64,000 bases of DNA from contig NKYR01000094.1 of NCBI GenBank assembly GCA_003184365.1, positions 62,001 through 126,000 on the forward strand. Reading direction: 5' to 3'. This document shows positions 36,684-48,915 of this stretch, piece after piece. Below the pieces are notes generated by a model. It saw only the letters and a program-made list of their open reading frames with translations. It made no database searches and had not been told where the DNA came from. Origin of the DNA: Evernia prunastri (taxonomy: Eukaryota; Ascomycota; Lecanoromycetes; Lecanorales; Parmeliaceae). The position numbers and the translations under genes are program-made. Position 1 is the stretch's first letter, and each line of letters starts with the position of its first letter.

Positions 36684-36770
36684 CCTATTCAGTAGGTTTG
36701 GTGGGTTGGGTAGGTTGGGTTGGGTGGGTAGGTGGGTATGTAGGTGGGTATGTAGGTAGGTGTGCTTTTA
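36684..36770 (+). repeat. GGTTG/GGTAG-rich degenerate repeat
   Basis: A G/T-rich strand is built from GGGTTG, GGGTAG and GGTATGTA units. It superficially recalls telomeric DNA but has no TTAGGG array. Confidence 0.7.
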
Positions 36771-37634
36771 GTTGCACAGGTAGGTATCTTGTACTTATAC
36801 TAATACCTATACTTATACTTGTACTTGGACTTATACTCGCACTCGTACTTATTTATACTTGTACTTATCCTTGTACTCATCCTTGTACTCATACCTCGAT
36901 AGCCCAGCCAGCCAGCCAGTAACCCATTTCGGACCGTCGGTCGCGGAGATAGTCTTCCCTTTGAATCTTTCTTTTTAAAAAGCGCAGTAACTACGAGTGA
37001 GGGTTTCTTATGTATGGTTTTTTGAGGATTGCGGTTTGCTTTTCCTTAGTCTGTGGTTTTTCTTCCTTTTTTTGCCTTTTTTCCTATTTTTTTCTTTCCT
37101 TTCTGTCTTCCTTCCCTTCCTTCTCCTTAAGTCGCCGTTGCGTCTCATTCGTGCTGGTCATTGGGGCGCAAGGAGAATTGATGGACCTGTGTACTTCGAG
37201 GGGTTCGGAGGTTAGGTTTTCGTATGGTTTGGAGAGTCTGGGTTGATCTGGGTTGGAGCTTGGTGTTAATGCATGATTGGGGAATAGGTGCGTAAGTGGG
37301 TTATGGTGTGCATGATGGACATGGTGGATAGGGATGGGTAAGCGCGATTAGGGTGTGTTTGTGTGTGGTGGGACCAGGTAGGGAGAAAGGTGGTGGTGAG
37401 GTTTTGGTAAAGTTTTGTCTACGATGTGTAGGTCACTAGCCTTTTTGGTTGATGTGTGACATGTCGTTTGAAGAGGGTTTCTATTTGAAGGATATGTGAA
37501 GACTCTATGTAAGGTTTTGGGAATCAACTCAAATTTATCAAAGCCCATCACGTGCAGGTCTTGGTTGCTCTCAATATCCATACAGCAGATCAGAACTCAA
37601 TCCTCACCCACATCATCATCCAGACCAACCTTTT

Positions 37635-39500
37635 TCAGAGCCCATCATGCTTGACCCCGACCTTCTCGGCCTCGTACTCCTTGGCCTCCGAATCCGGGCT
37701 CCTCGGCACTAAGCTGCCCTGCCGGCCGCCCTTCATGCCCGCCTCGGGGTCCACGACGCTGTTGCCCCGCTGCGCCGCCTGCACCAGCTCCGGGTTCTGC
37801 TCCTTGAGAATCTTGAAGTTGCGCTCGGCTTCCCAGTTCCAGATGGAGTCGGAGGCGAAGACGAGGTCCATCTCCTCCAGGGTGCGCTGGTTGGTCTCCG
37901 GGTACAGGGCCCAGACGATGACGATGGTGGCGACGTTGACGGCGCCGAAGAGGTAGAGCGTCTTTTCGTTGAGGGCGGCGAAGACGGTGGGGAGGAGGAG
38001 GGTCTGTTTTTTTGGGGGGTTCGTTAGATCGCATAAAATTGACGAGATATGTGAATTGCGGGAAAAAGAGAGTGGAAAATTGACATACCGTCCACCCGTT
38101 GCCAATAGACCAGCCGACCACACCCCACGCGTTGCCTCGGGCTCGGACTTCCAAGGGGAAGATCTCGGCCGGGTACAGCCACGGGACGGTCAACCACGTC
38201 GCTCCGAAAATGGCGGTGAAGAGGAAGACAAAGAAAATGGCACCTCCTCCCACGCCGGAAGTGCTCTTGCCAGCATGTTGGGCGTTGATCGTGGCGCGAG
38301 CGAGGCCCCCGGCGCAGAACATACAGATACCTTGACCGACTGAGCCCCAGTAGAGCGTCCAGCGACGACCGATCCGATCAAGAGTGAAGACACAGATCAG
38401 TGTGGCGAACATGTATGTGATATCATTAACACCGGATATCCAGAGACGGTCTTTGGCGGAGACACCGGCGATTGTGAAGATGGTGGGGCCATAGATGGTG
38501 ATACCGGCGATGCCGATCCACTCCTGGAGAATCTGGAGCCAGACCACGAGCTGGACGCGGCGGCCGGTGTGGAGCTTGCCGGAGCCCCAGCCGAAGAACA
38601 TGGCCAGGTAGCTGTTCTGGCTCGAGGTCTTTCGTTCGAGCTCGACGATGTTACGGATGTCTTGGAATTCGGCTTCTGCCGCGCCATCACCTTCGCCGCG
38701 GAGACGGCCAAGGATGTATCGGGCTTCTTCCTCGCGGCCCACTTTGACGAGCCAGCGAGGGGATTCGGGCATTGTCCACACGACGAAGAAGAGGAAAATG
38801 AGGGGCACGATCTGGAAAGCGATTGGGAAGCGCCAGATGAACGAGGAATTTACCTTTCCGTAGAAAGAGGTGCCGTATTCAATCCAGTAAGCGACGACGA
38901 CACCGAAAATGTTGAGAGTAAATTCGATGGACACGAACTGGCCACGGGATGTGTGGCTGGCGGTTTCGGTGGCCCAAACGGGGGTGATGGCGTTTAGGAT
39001 ACCGGTCCCGATACCGTTAAGCACACGGGCGCAAAACATCCATTTGGCGTTTTGGGCGGAGCATTGGAGAGTGGCGCCGACGATAGCCCATAGGGAGGCT
39101 ACAGCGATGGTCTTGATGCGACCATACCGATCGCCAAACCAACCGCCGAGGAAGGCGCCGAAGAGAGTGCCGGGTAGATAGTACACTGCGATCTGGAAGA
39201 GCGAATGTCAGATAAGTGACACAGGCCCAACACTGAGGTTCAAAGTTTGATGGTGTTGGAAGGGCTACTTACGATACCTCCTTGTAGAAGTGGCTTGTGG
39301 ATCGCGACTATGCCTGTTGCATTATCAAAGGCGCCAAAGCCCATGGTGGAGGCATAATTGCGGTTGCCGTTGACCCCGCCCATGACACCTTGATCATAGC
39401 CAAAGAAGAAGATGGACAGACCGGCAACCAAGTTGACGGCGATGAGGAGAGCCCGCTTTTCATATCGGCGGGCTACATTGTAGCTCTTGATGTTCTCCAT
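37635..39500 (-). CDS. MFS sugar transporter
   Basis: Three exons (39273-39500, 38089-39192, 37635-38003) with introns of 80 and 85 bp give 566 residues. This is a 12-helix major facilitator of the sugar porter family. Signatures seen in order are FFFGYDQGVMGGVNGN in helix 1, GGWFGDRYGRIKTIA between helices 2 and 3, MPESPRWLVKVGREEEA after helix 6, VPWLYPAEIFPLEVRARGNA in helix 10, and YPETNQRTLEEMDLVF after helix 12. The usual PETKG is PETNQ here. The charged cytoplasmic tail is about 60 residues. It should import a hexose or related sugar through the plasma membrane by proton symport or facilitated diffusion; substrate cannot be told. An intron falls exactly between GGI and IAVYYLPGT, the joint being typical of this family. 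Confidence 0.88.
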
Positions 39501-42500
39501 GGTTGCAGCAGTCTGCCTTTGTGGCTCAATGTGGTATAGAACGGATCAATACGGTAGGGCAAGGGAATTGTAGGTCCCACCGAGGCTAGGATGGGGGGGG
39601 TACGATACAAGGCCAAAGGTGTAAAGCAAGGGAGAGAAAGAAGTAGAAAGAGGGAGGAGATGTGGGTTTAGATTTATAGGTTGTACCTTCGGTAGATACA
39701 AAGTGATGGTGTGTCAAGCGTTGGAGCAAGGGATGCCGGACCATCCGTTAGCCGCCAGCCTTCGCATGCAGGCCTGGCCGTTTGATTAGCTACCACTACC
39801 TTAGTGTCACTACAAGGAGTGAGAATGGTTAGGAGGCAAAGTACTTTGGCGTTGCGTAAACACCAGAAATCGTGGCGACTTGATTAGCGGGATCAAATTC
39901 TAACATCGCTTGTGCCGTGTCACTCTTTGTAGATTGCTCCCCAGTGTGTTGATTGAAGCGCAAGTAGAACAGTACCTGCGGTACATGTGTTGAAGAGAAT
40001 TAAGAAGTGACAAGGCAGAAGGAAGCAGATAGTGTGGGCGACTGGAGAGAGTTGAGTATAGTTTGGAGCTGTGGATTTGAAATGATTGATTCGAAGGATT
40101 GATAGATATGATGGATTGATGGATTGACGAGTAATATGGTGGGAGATGTGTGGAGCGCGAGTATTGATCCCGCACAATCCCCCAAAGTTAAGGTACCCCT
40201 CCTTTTCGCTAAGGGCAGTTTAAGTAGCGTTTGGCCCCAGAATTCCCCTATTGTCCTAACTTAAAGTTCCTCTTCATCAATGTGTTGGAGTCACGCGTGC
40301 TATCTTGTATCCCATAGGTTGATTAGTATATTCGAATCATCTGAATAATCATCCAATCATCTAGGTAGATCCTGGCAATCATCGCTTGGATAAAAATCCG
40401 CCAGATAGATATTAAGGTTGAGATAGAAGCGCAGTCGATTAACAGGATGATCGCCCCTTCGCTGCAGCATCCGCCCTGTCGGATTCACTCATTGATCATC
40501 GTACGCTATTCTCCACTACTTTGGATTCGAACTTTGGAAAGCTGGAAAAAGTGGGGTCCCGTTACCATGGCGGAGAAATCAACACTAAATGCGCACGCGA
40601 GCAGCAGGCCTGATCCTGGTACGAATACATGATTGTGACGCAGGACAAGGCCGCTAGAATATCACTAGAAGCTTTCCAGAAACCCGCTAGAAGGTTGGTG
40701 GAAGGGAGGAAAAAAAAAAGTGGATCGACATGCTGATCTTCAAAAGCCTGTGATGACGTGAGATGACCAACCAAAGACTCTTGGCATGACGAGTCCGACG
40801 ATCACCGAACCTTCTAGGAAATGCAGCCGTCCCAAGGTCTACGTATACATACACAACCTCAACCACTGACAACGCTCAAGCCTGGAAGCGCTCGACTCGC
40901 TTTCCAGTGCGCCTATTGCCCCCCGGCTGCGGCAGGCTTCCTGATGACAGCTGTAAGCCTCACGTCATCAACGCCGACGTGGCATGCCTTGCGCTTCAAT
41001 TATCACCCACCCACTCCCCTCTCCTTTGTGTCATTGATGATTATGGGTACCAGCACGTCTCCTCCGCTTCCCCGCGATCAATAGCCCGTAATGCTCCTCC
41101 AATGGATGACTGCGTAAATGATTTTGTTCTCGGCTCGTCTATTCTTGTACACTTGTCCCGACGGCGTCGCTAATCTTGAGATCGACAACCCATGCCTAAT
41201 GTTTACACCCATCATCTTCCCCCCCCCTGCCATACCGACATGTGCTGCAGCCCAATGCAGCATTCGCACGACAAGCCGTACCGCAGATGTTGCCACCCTC
41301 TAACAAGCAAGATGAGCTCGGAGTCTGGACCCCGGCTCGGTAGCGTTGACCACCGCTGGCATTTCCCAAATCAGCCTAGAAGATCCCGTGTCCGACACGT
41401 ACCAACCATGTCACAGATCCAACTCTTGATTCCGACGGCTCATAGGTTCACATCTTTTCTATCAACCCGAATCTGCTCGAAGCTCCTTTTGGAGCCGCGA
41501 TTCAATCCCTCTCAAACACGGCACGATCCCCATTGGAGCGAGTTCGAAGATGAATGCGTCATTGGTGTCAGGTTCCTCATGACCTATTTACCCCAGCTTT
41601 TGCCTGATTTTAGATAGCCACGGAGGCGCGATCCCGCTCAAGATGACGTTTGAAACGCAAGGAGCGGTAGAGTACACGCGCCAATTAGACTCCGCTATCT
41701 CGGCGGGACAGCTTCAAAAACAAACATTGGTTTCAGGATCTTCCCGAGGAAGTTGGCTTCTAATCATCGTAGAGGGGAACACCTCTGGTGTGCCGTTTCT
41801 AGCCGTGTTTTTTGTCCGAAGGAATCGCAACTTGACCAATGATCGATTAATTGCCCTTTGTATTGGTGCGGTGGTATGGACAAGCTTCCGTCCCAAAGCT
41901 AGAACTTTTGCAAAAGCTCCCAGAGGAGTCGCAGTAAAGCTTAAGCAGAAGTGGTGAACCTTGCCATAGATGCAAAGAAACAATCCGTTGGTGTGTCGGC
42001 TACGAGTATGATGGTCTACGGTAGGTCTGATCTCCTTGCAGTGAACAATCACACAGCAAAACGATCTTCACCAGGAGATTTATCCTACACGAATGCCAGC
42101 GATGGCCGCGGCCTCGTCGTGACTGCAAAGATACGACGCGGAATGAGCACAGCTCACGCCCATGTAACACGCCTTATCTACAGGACAATGAGATTACAGA
42201 GTAGGCATAACGCTCCTCGGACTCCGATGAGGGTAGAGTGGACGGCGTAATGGACCTGATCCTTTCCCAACACAAACCGCACTACTAATCTCAACTTTTC
42301 ACCGACCTGATGGCGTGAACGTGGGAGGTCGTAGAGGTAGATGGGTATTTACAAAGTGCTACCCGTTTCCCCTTCGCTACTGCTGCGCTGTTCTATCCCA
42401 CAAACCCCTCTTCCGCACAGCCAGGAAAAATCACGCTTTGTTTTTCTCGCCTCGAAATTGACTCGCCGACACTGCTCCTTTCCACGGGTCGATGCCGAAC

Positions 42501-44944
42501 GCAACGAAACGTCCACCTTTACCGTCGTCGCATCACACAGCGTTCCTGATCCTCGCGGAAAAAGCTCTCTGTGCCAGTCCGCCGAATGATAGATGGCCTT
42601 GCGCAATTTAACCCAGAGAGTTGTATCGGTATCGTTACTGTCATGGATGAGAGTATTACTGTCAGTATTTTAAGTGCTGTTGATTTGGGCATCGCAACGA
42701 CTGCAGATGAGAAGCCATTTGATGATATCTGACGTCGGACTTCAACAGTGCGCTTCTAGCCCTACACGCAACTTGGCTATCCTCGCGGCGATACGTACTG
42801 CGCATTTTTTCAGGTACAGCGCATTGATGGTCAACTGTGATGTACTACGACTTTCTCACTGCAAATTCTAAGTTGAAATGTTGGTTTCACTATGGACTAC
42901 GTGCTGCCGCTTTTCCTTCAAGGAGTGAGGGTAGTCGTTGGATTTCAGGGTAGCGGGAGATACCAGTTCCAATTCCCCCCTCCCACCAGCTTAGGCCACC
43001 GACCGCTTCCATAGATGTCTACATCCTCTTCTGTCCACGCGTATGCTTTGTGACCCTTTCCTCCTGGCGCCCCGCCTCGCACGGGCGAAAAGCAGACAAG
43101 TCCATAAGAACAATCACAAAAAGAAGAGAGGCTCCGGGAGAGATATTACCGCTCTATGACTCAGTATCAACAACCCCCGTCGCCTTCATCGCCCCTCATC
43201 ATACGCACCCTATCAGTCAACGCACTCCTCGCTCCCGCGAACATCACCGATATAGACCCCAGCCGCTCTGAAGATGACAGAACTTCCAAGTCCCATCACT
43301 AACGCAACGCAGGCCTTTGCGATTACCACCACCTACAGGACACCCCCCGCCTCCCCCCCGCCCTGGTGTGATCCCCTCAAATCAAGTCTCCCGGCCCCTT
43401 CTCTACGGAAAAGAGTCAAACCAACTTCCATCTACCAAAGCTTTTATCCCCGCATCACCACAGCCAGGTCCCCGATTCCGCGCTTCTCTACCGGCGAAGC
43501 GGTCCGGAACGGCACGCCCCAAATCCGAGGTGCTCGTTGACCTCGTAACGTTTCGAAGTGAATGAGTTATCGTACCGCTCTCGCGGCCACACGCACAGCG
43601 ACTTCCCGGACTGCGGGTTGTACACCGGCGCTCCCCGGCTGCGAAGCGTTGGGGCCTGCGTGAAAGGATGAAGGAAGGAAGAAGAAAGTACTCGTGGGAT
43701 CTCGTGTCTTTCCCATCATGGGGGGCTTGTCATGTCGTTGACAATGGGTGGATGGATTGTGAGAGGGTGAGGTGCTGGTAATATTGGCTGAGAAATTGCT
43801 GCTTCTGCCATTAGCCATCACATATCAAATCCACAGCCATCACCAAAAAAACAGCTGTTAATCGTGCAAACGCTGTCACGGGGGTCCTCAACACCAGTGG
43901 GGTGGGGGCAGGGCACAGTAAGCTAACCTGAAGAGAGACATATGTGCTCCCCCGCAGTGCCAAAAAGAAAAGCCCGCCAAATGGCTCAAACGACGGGTCT
44001 CGTACAGGTTCGTCTCGGACGAGAGAACGGTCAGCGCTAGCAACCGATTGAGACGGAAAGACACCTTACTGATGCAGAGGTTGTGATTTACCTCCTCGCT
44101 GACTGGAGGCCGATGCGAGCTGATAATATAACAGATCCCGACGGGAAGTAGCGCCCGACCATTCGAAAAAACCTTTGAATGTTCAGACGAGTCGGATTCT
44201 CTGAGTGACTGCGTCCCTCGTGAACGCGTTCGTCAGATGGAATTTTGAAAACTTGCTATCCTGCTTGCTGTGTTCTGCGGGAGGAGTTCTATTCGGATAT
44301 GGTAGTTGCGATATGTTTTGTTCATGGTGAATTATACGATAGAATTAGGCTTGGTTTTTATTCGTTGAGTAGGCGTGTTGCTAAAAACAGGTCGTGATAC
44401 GTTTTGGTAGAGTTAGAACGGTGGTAGATTGCAAGATTCCATGGCCGAATACGGTAATCCATCAGGGTCTTGAAAAAGTTGCTCGAGGTTTCTTTGCCCG
44501 GACGAAAGAAAAGCGAGCGTCGCATGTGGCACCGCGTCACTGCGGGACCGTGGAATTATTCGAGAGGACTTGTGAGTGGAGGGCAGCTAAGCCTTTTTCT
44601 GTGCGAGTGCAACGGGCCAGGAAAGCGGGTTCTACGGAAGGGCGATTCCTTGTACCAGAGGGTAGGTTTGACGAACGGGTCCTTTGGATGTGATCTCCTG
44701 TACTCCCGGTCCTGGCGTGAATTTCGAGCTGACAGTCTGCTGAGATGTTTCTCTGAAGCGGTGAAGGTGTAACTCGGTTCGGTACTGAAAAAGACCGGCT
44801 GTCTTATTCTTTAGAGTAAGAACCCCACATTGTTATATCTGGTAGAGCGAGAGGGAATATGTCCCGAACTAGGAGAGTTCAATCCGAAGGCGAAGAAGAG
44901 AGAGAAGAAGACGAAGAAGAAGATCAATACGTCCAAAAAAGAGT
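39501..44944. other. 5.4-kb gene-poor region
   Basis: No intact gene was recognised on either strand. The first few hundred bases after 39500 are the promoter side of the sugar transporter gene. Open frames up to about 140 codons occur (for example 41192-41617, 41643-41957, 42349-42606, 43274-43540), but none shows a domain, a splice chain or a good start. The 43274 frame has a secreted-protein-like Thr/Pro-rich start and might be the relic of one. Overlapping frames at 39900-40190 are AT-rich chance frames. No transposon ends were recognised. Confidence 0.45.
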
Positions 44945-46048
44945 TTATATCTCCGCAATGGCATCTAGTTCCCTCGAAACTTGAGTCCCGTTCAACTCAG
45001 CCGCTGACCCATCGACGGCCACGGTGGGGAAGTTGTGACCGCCGTCCTTCAAGCCGATGTCCTGGCTCGATGTGCAGGCTGTTTGGCTGCCCCTACGTCC
45101 GGGCAGGCGCAGGAGGACCTGTGGCTGTATTCGCTGAAGCAGATGCCGAGACGGTAGTCGCGGTTGGAATCGGCGCGGCAGAGAGGGTGGTGGCGACTAC
45201 ATCGCTGGGGATCTTGGTGGAAGCTGATGCTGATGGTGTAACGGGTGGAAGGCCTAGGATAGAGCCACTTGTATAGAGGACGAAGCGTGCGCTGATGCCT
45301 AATTGACAGGGCAACACCTCGCTTTCGTTGCCGCACCACCATGCGCCAGTTCCAGCATTGTTCGGCAACAGGAGGCCAATCTTAACCCAATACCGGACGC
45401 AGAAGTCTTGTTCCTCGTCCACCTGATGTGCTTGGGCCTGGGACTACCTTGCTATAATACTCACCGATGCCGTACTCGGCCTTGCTACGTCTTGAGGTGG
45501 AAATCTGCTTTCTCTCTTGGTGAGGTCACTCGTTGCATTGAACCAAGGTCATGCAAGACAAGGGACGATCTACGCAGTGCGTCCATCAGCTGGACCACAC
45601 TGCTTTCCTCGTTGCGAGCAATCAACGACACTGCTGGGAATCACTCCGAAGCATGATTGGCCAGGTTTCATCGCGTCCAAGTACCCTGGCAGACTGTCTG
45701 AATTCTCGGCGAGTGAATACCACGACCCCAGCCGCTTCTTCAAGTCTGTCAGCAAGAAAAGTGCGGTATTGTTCTACGTCTATTTCCTTGAAATCGTTGG
45801 AGATCCAATGCACGGATCCAATGCACGGAGAAAGCGACTCACAACCAGGCTTCGAACCTAGCAAATTTGACCCCAACTTGGCAAGAACGTAGACCCAACG
45901 CTCCGCTGTTTCCGCATTTAAGGAGCTGGCAATAAGAAGACGTCCGGCAAGGAATCTGATAGTCCCAGATGCAAGGTTCGGAACAATTGAACGTTGAAAC
46001 AAACATGATGGAGCCCTCAGTAGGGAGCGCTAATGAGTAGCCTGTCAA
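44945..46048 (-). pseudogene. Remnant of a cysteine-rich single-pass membrane protein gene
   Basis: Reading the minus strand from 46048 gives a cysteine-containing segment (FVSTFNCSEPCIWDYQIPC). A later one, at about 45300-45420, contains AGTGAWWCGNESEVLPCQ. A Ser/Thr/Ala-rich stalk TPSASASTKIPSD follows. After a stop and frame change, a hydrophilic tail (GLKDGGHNFPTVAVDGSAAE, ending ELDAIAEI) closes at 44945. This order resembles a common Pezizomycotina family of extracellular Cys-rich domain, Ser/Thr stalk, membrane helix and cytoplasmic tail. No membrane helix is left between stalk and tail, and the parts lie in different frames with stops. A 13-bp tandem duplication at 45802-45827 adds another frame break. 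I call it a remnant; family assignment is tentative. Confidence 0.4.
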
Positions 46049-46832
46049 GATTAGTACTTCCGATACCGGAGGAAGCGTGATGTCAAAACGTATGATTCAG
46101 GATCAAATTGGCCCCGCTAAGTCAGAAACCCGTGCCGGACTTGAACGCACTACCGAAGATGCGCTCAAATATGAGGAGAGACTTCGGGAACCTTAGCGTC
46201 TCGGCGCCGGAAAACTCTTGGTCTTGTTGAAGAGCACCACTCCATCAAGGCTCAAAGGTAACATATATTTTCTTGAAGTCCTCGTTCTTGCTTATGAGAA
46301 TTGGGGCTTTCCACCGCCTTCCAACACGTACAATCGCGTCCTTCGCTCCTTTTAATGTAATCGCCCAAGCTACAAGCAATTCCATACGGTGGCTCGCATT
46401 GTACCAAGATACCATTTCATCGAAGATGCACAGTATGGATAGAAGAAGATGCCGAAGAAGCGTGCTCGTGGTCGGCTCATGGGCGAGCTTGCTGGCCGGT
46501 CGCTCCGTCTGCCTGTGTACATTGCTCTTAGCAATGCAGATTTGTCAGCTAATAAGTAAAGAGTCCTGCGAAGCTTCGACTACTCATCAAGCTTACGACG
46601 GGTCTTAGAACAAACTGGGAAGCAAGTGCAGCGAAAAAAATCCAACATCTGAGCACGCGCTCTTGCGAAAGCCGCAAAGGCATCTGTGCGTATAGAATGT
46701 TGCACCATGCGAAGCGGGTTGGATCTAGAATATGCGCTGGACCGACGAAGCGCAAGCATCTTATCTAGAACTGTGGTGCGCTGTAGGAAATATCCAATCT
46801 GAATCGTCCTTGTCGCCTTTCTCTGGGGAACG
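46049..46832. promoter_or_regulatory. Upstream region of the secreted two-module protein
   Basis: This 784-bp stretch has no recognised gene. It lies between a decayed minus-strand gene and the plus-strand secreted protein, so the latter's promoter should be in its right part. A 111-codon plus-strand frame at 46273-46608 has no domain. Confidence 0.35.
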
Positions 46833-48057
46833 ATGGCTTTGCCAATGTTACTGTACGTCGCGTTGATATGGACGTCCACTGTCTCGTCGCTGCTCATAAT
46901 TCCGCCGCAACCATTAAAACCACCGGATCCAGAGCCAGATGCTGTACCTGTACTGTCGAATAGTACAGTTGGGACCAATGACTCCCTATCCACCTTCCCC
47001 ACATTGACAATGCTCGATCAAGGGTACAACACGTCCCTGTCCAAGCTCAACTTGTCCGCGAATCCAACCTTCTTCTGCGACGAAGGATGGGGACGCGATC
47101 TGAATCTACGCATGTGCCTAGAAGCACTCGCATCCGTTCCTTGGCCGGTTGGGCCTGATTCCAGGCCTTTGAGTTTTGGACCGCGTGAGGCGAGGGTTTT
47201 TGACATTGGGCTGCCGAGACGATTCATGAGCGGTGAGTGCCCCATTTTCAGATATGGAGGCGCTCCAGTCCTGACCTTCGGAACAGCTGATGGTATTTGC
47301 GCCATTCAGCCGTTTGTTGTGCCTGGGAAGGTGTCCGCTCATGTATCGCCGTTGAATGCGTACAGTGCCACGGCTGCAGTCATCCAGAGGTGCGTAGGCG
47401 GAAACCCGTCGCAAGGAGGGCAGGTACGAAGTTTTGGTGAGTGCCGTGGAATTTTCGTTGGACTGGCCCTTGCAGCGGATCCTGTGCAGCTGACCGCGAT
47501 CGTTCAGAAGGCGATAACAATCTCGCTGTTACTGTGTCGGAGTATGACCCTCACTTGTGGAGTGGTAAGGTGCATTGTTCTGGAAGCACAGGCGGACCCG
47601 GGATTATAGCGTCTTGCAATAATTTGGCAAACAATATGGACGCCTCCGAGTCGTTGAAAACCTTTGGGCCCCATAGTCAGCCTTACGACTATGCCACTCC
47701 TTATACTATCAAGTCAGGTAAGAGAATTCTCACATATGAGAGGGCCTGTGAGTAACAATTCATTTGACAGACGATCGATGTTACTTGAGCATCACCGTTC
47801 CACCAAACCGCCCTCCTTCAAGAACAGCAAGCTGGCATGAGATCTGGGAAGGAGTGATACTTGTCAATGCAATGTGCATAAGGGCGGGAAAGCGAGGCGT
47901 TTTTACTGTCAATCCAGCCGGTAGATCCAATATCTTCCTTGGATCTGAACGGTCGCTGATGATTGACATAGAACCAGAGGAGCATCGTCGACTCCAAATC
48001 GAGATAGGGGATTTGCGGGAGAGTAATGATCTGACTTTACCAGTCACTGTTGTCTGA
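46833..48057 (+). CDS. Secreted cysteine-containing protein with two similar modules
   Basis: Three exons (46833-47436, 47508-47717, 47771-48057) with introns of 71 and 53 bp give 366 residues. A signal peptide covers residues 1 to about 19 (LPMLLYVALIWTSTVSS). A Pro-rich and Asn/Ser/Thr-rich stretch with N-glycosylation sequons follows. Module 1 runs from FFCDEGWGRDLNLRMCLEAL through DGICAIQPFV to AVIQRCVGGNPSQGG. Module 2 runs from VHCSGSTGGPGIIASCNNLA through DDRCYLSITV to LVNAMCIRAGKRG. Both share the pattern C-x(13)-C, then D-x2-C-x5-V, then a helix ending in C and Gly. The joint RSFGEGDNNLAVTVSEY is restored by the first intron. It belongs to a family of secreted fungal proteins of unknown function. 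The second exon is short and supported mainly by frame. Confidence 0.65.
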
Positions 48058-48915
48058 GGAAGTGACGGAAAGGAGTGCTTGGGTGGGGGGGGGGGGGGGG
48101 GGTAAATGTGGCCTCAAAAGTCGGTACAGCGCTTTTTAACATTTCAGCCATTGTGGCCTATCCTTTATCCACCTGTCATGCACGGAGGGGCTGGTGGGGC
48201 TTTGAATGTGCGCCTTGATGAAGATGTCCTTGTACATGTACGAACAAGTCGATCATTCACGTTGTGGACATTGCCTCCAAGTCGAGCAATTTCACCTGAG
48301 CCCTCTCCAGCTTCAGCACATTTCAAAGACTTTTGGCAGGCCGAAACAGTCACACTTACCTCCTCAGCCAACCATGATGTTTATGGGCTTCATCTTTCTT
48401 GCCGGCTTGCTCGACAATTTATGTGTTGCGACGCGGGATGAGTCCAAATCGGCCTCAAACCAATGGGATCCTTTAATTGAAATTTTTAGTATCGCAGAAT
48501 TCTTTAGGAGAGTGAAAAAGTGAAACATGCGGCGGATTACAGAATTCTCAGGTGCTCTAGAGTAGAATCACCCCCTCTAAACGGACTCCAGTCCTGGTCG
48601 CAAACCCCGCCTTAGACCCGACCAGACCAGACCAGCAATCGCATAAATCCAATCCATAGCATACTCGACATCTATTGTTTCCGACAGTTCAATTACAGCT
48701 TCCACCCATCCACCTCCTACAGCAACCTATAACAGTATAGTTGCTCAAGAATCATGAGCATTTACAGTTCCTGCTCAGCGCATAAGAACGGCTCCTTTCC
48801 CAGGCAGCGAACGTGTAGGCCAGTCGCTTGTGCTTCTACGCTACCGCGTGGGCGCGTCATAGTAATCCAGAGTGCTGAGGAGGATCCGAAAATTATAGAA
48901 GGATATCGTTACCCG
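48058..48915. other. Intergenic between convergent genes
   Basis: No gene was recognised between the secreted protein (plus) and the F-box protein (minus). A run of 18 G lies at 48085-48102. Frames of about 105-111 codons at 48106-48523 have no domain or signal. The 66-codon frame at 48754-48954 also has none. Confidence 0.45.
48085..48102 (+). repeat. Poly-G tract (18 G)
   Basis: Eighteen G follow GGGT, 27 bp after the stop codon of the secreted-protein gene. The homopolymer length may be inexact. Confidence 0.8.

Larger units (their letters stand above)
35822..37634. other. Repeat-dense spacer between convergent genes
   Basis: No gene was recognised. This spacer between the stop codons of the P450 (plus) and the sugar transporter (minus) holds a series of microsatellites, listed separately where clear. 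It also has degenerate CTTATA/CTTGTA repeats (about 36790-36890) and pyrimidine-rich DNA (about 37040-37130). Open frames here translate the repeats and are not genes. Confidence 0.7.

Noticed and set aside
36684..36770. Telomere-like G/T repeat
   Set aside because: Units are GGTTG and GGTAG, irregular and short, without a TTAGGG array; it is part of the microsatellite cluster.
39900..40185. Three overlapping minus-strand ORFs of 61-91 codons
   Set aside because: They are in different frames of AT-rich DNA with no domain; chance frames.
40500..40560. B-box-like GTTCGAATCC on the minus strand
   Set aside because: No A box at the right distance and no pairing stems; chance match.
45840..45880. 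T-arm-like hairpin GGTTCGAAGCC on the minus strand
   Set aside because: A five-base stem forms, but no acceptor stem or A box is present; it lies inside the coding remnant.
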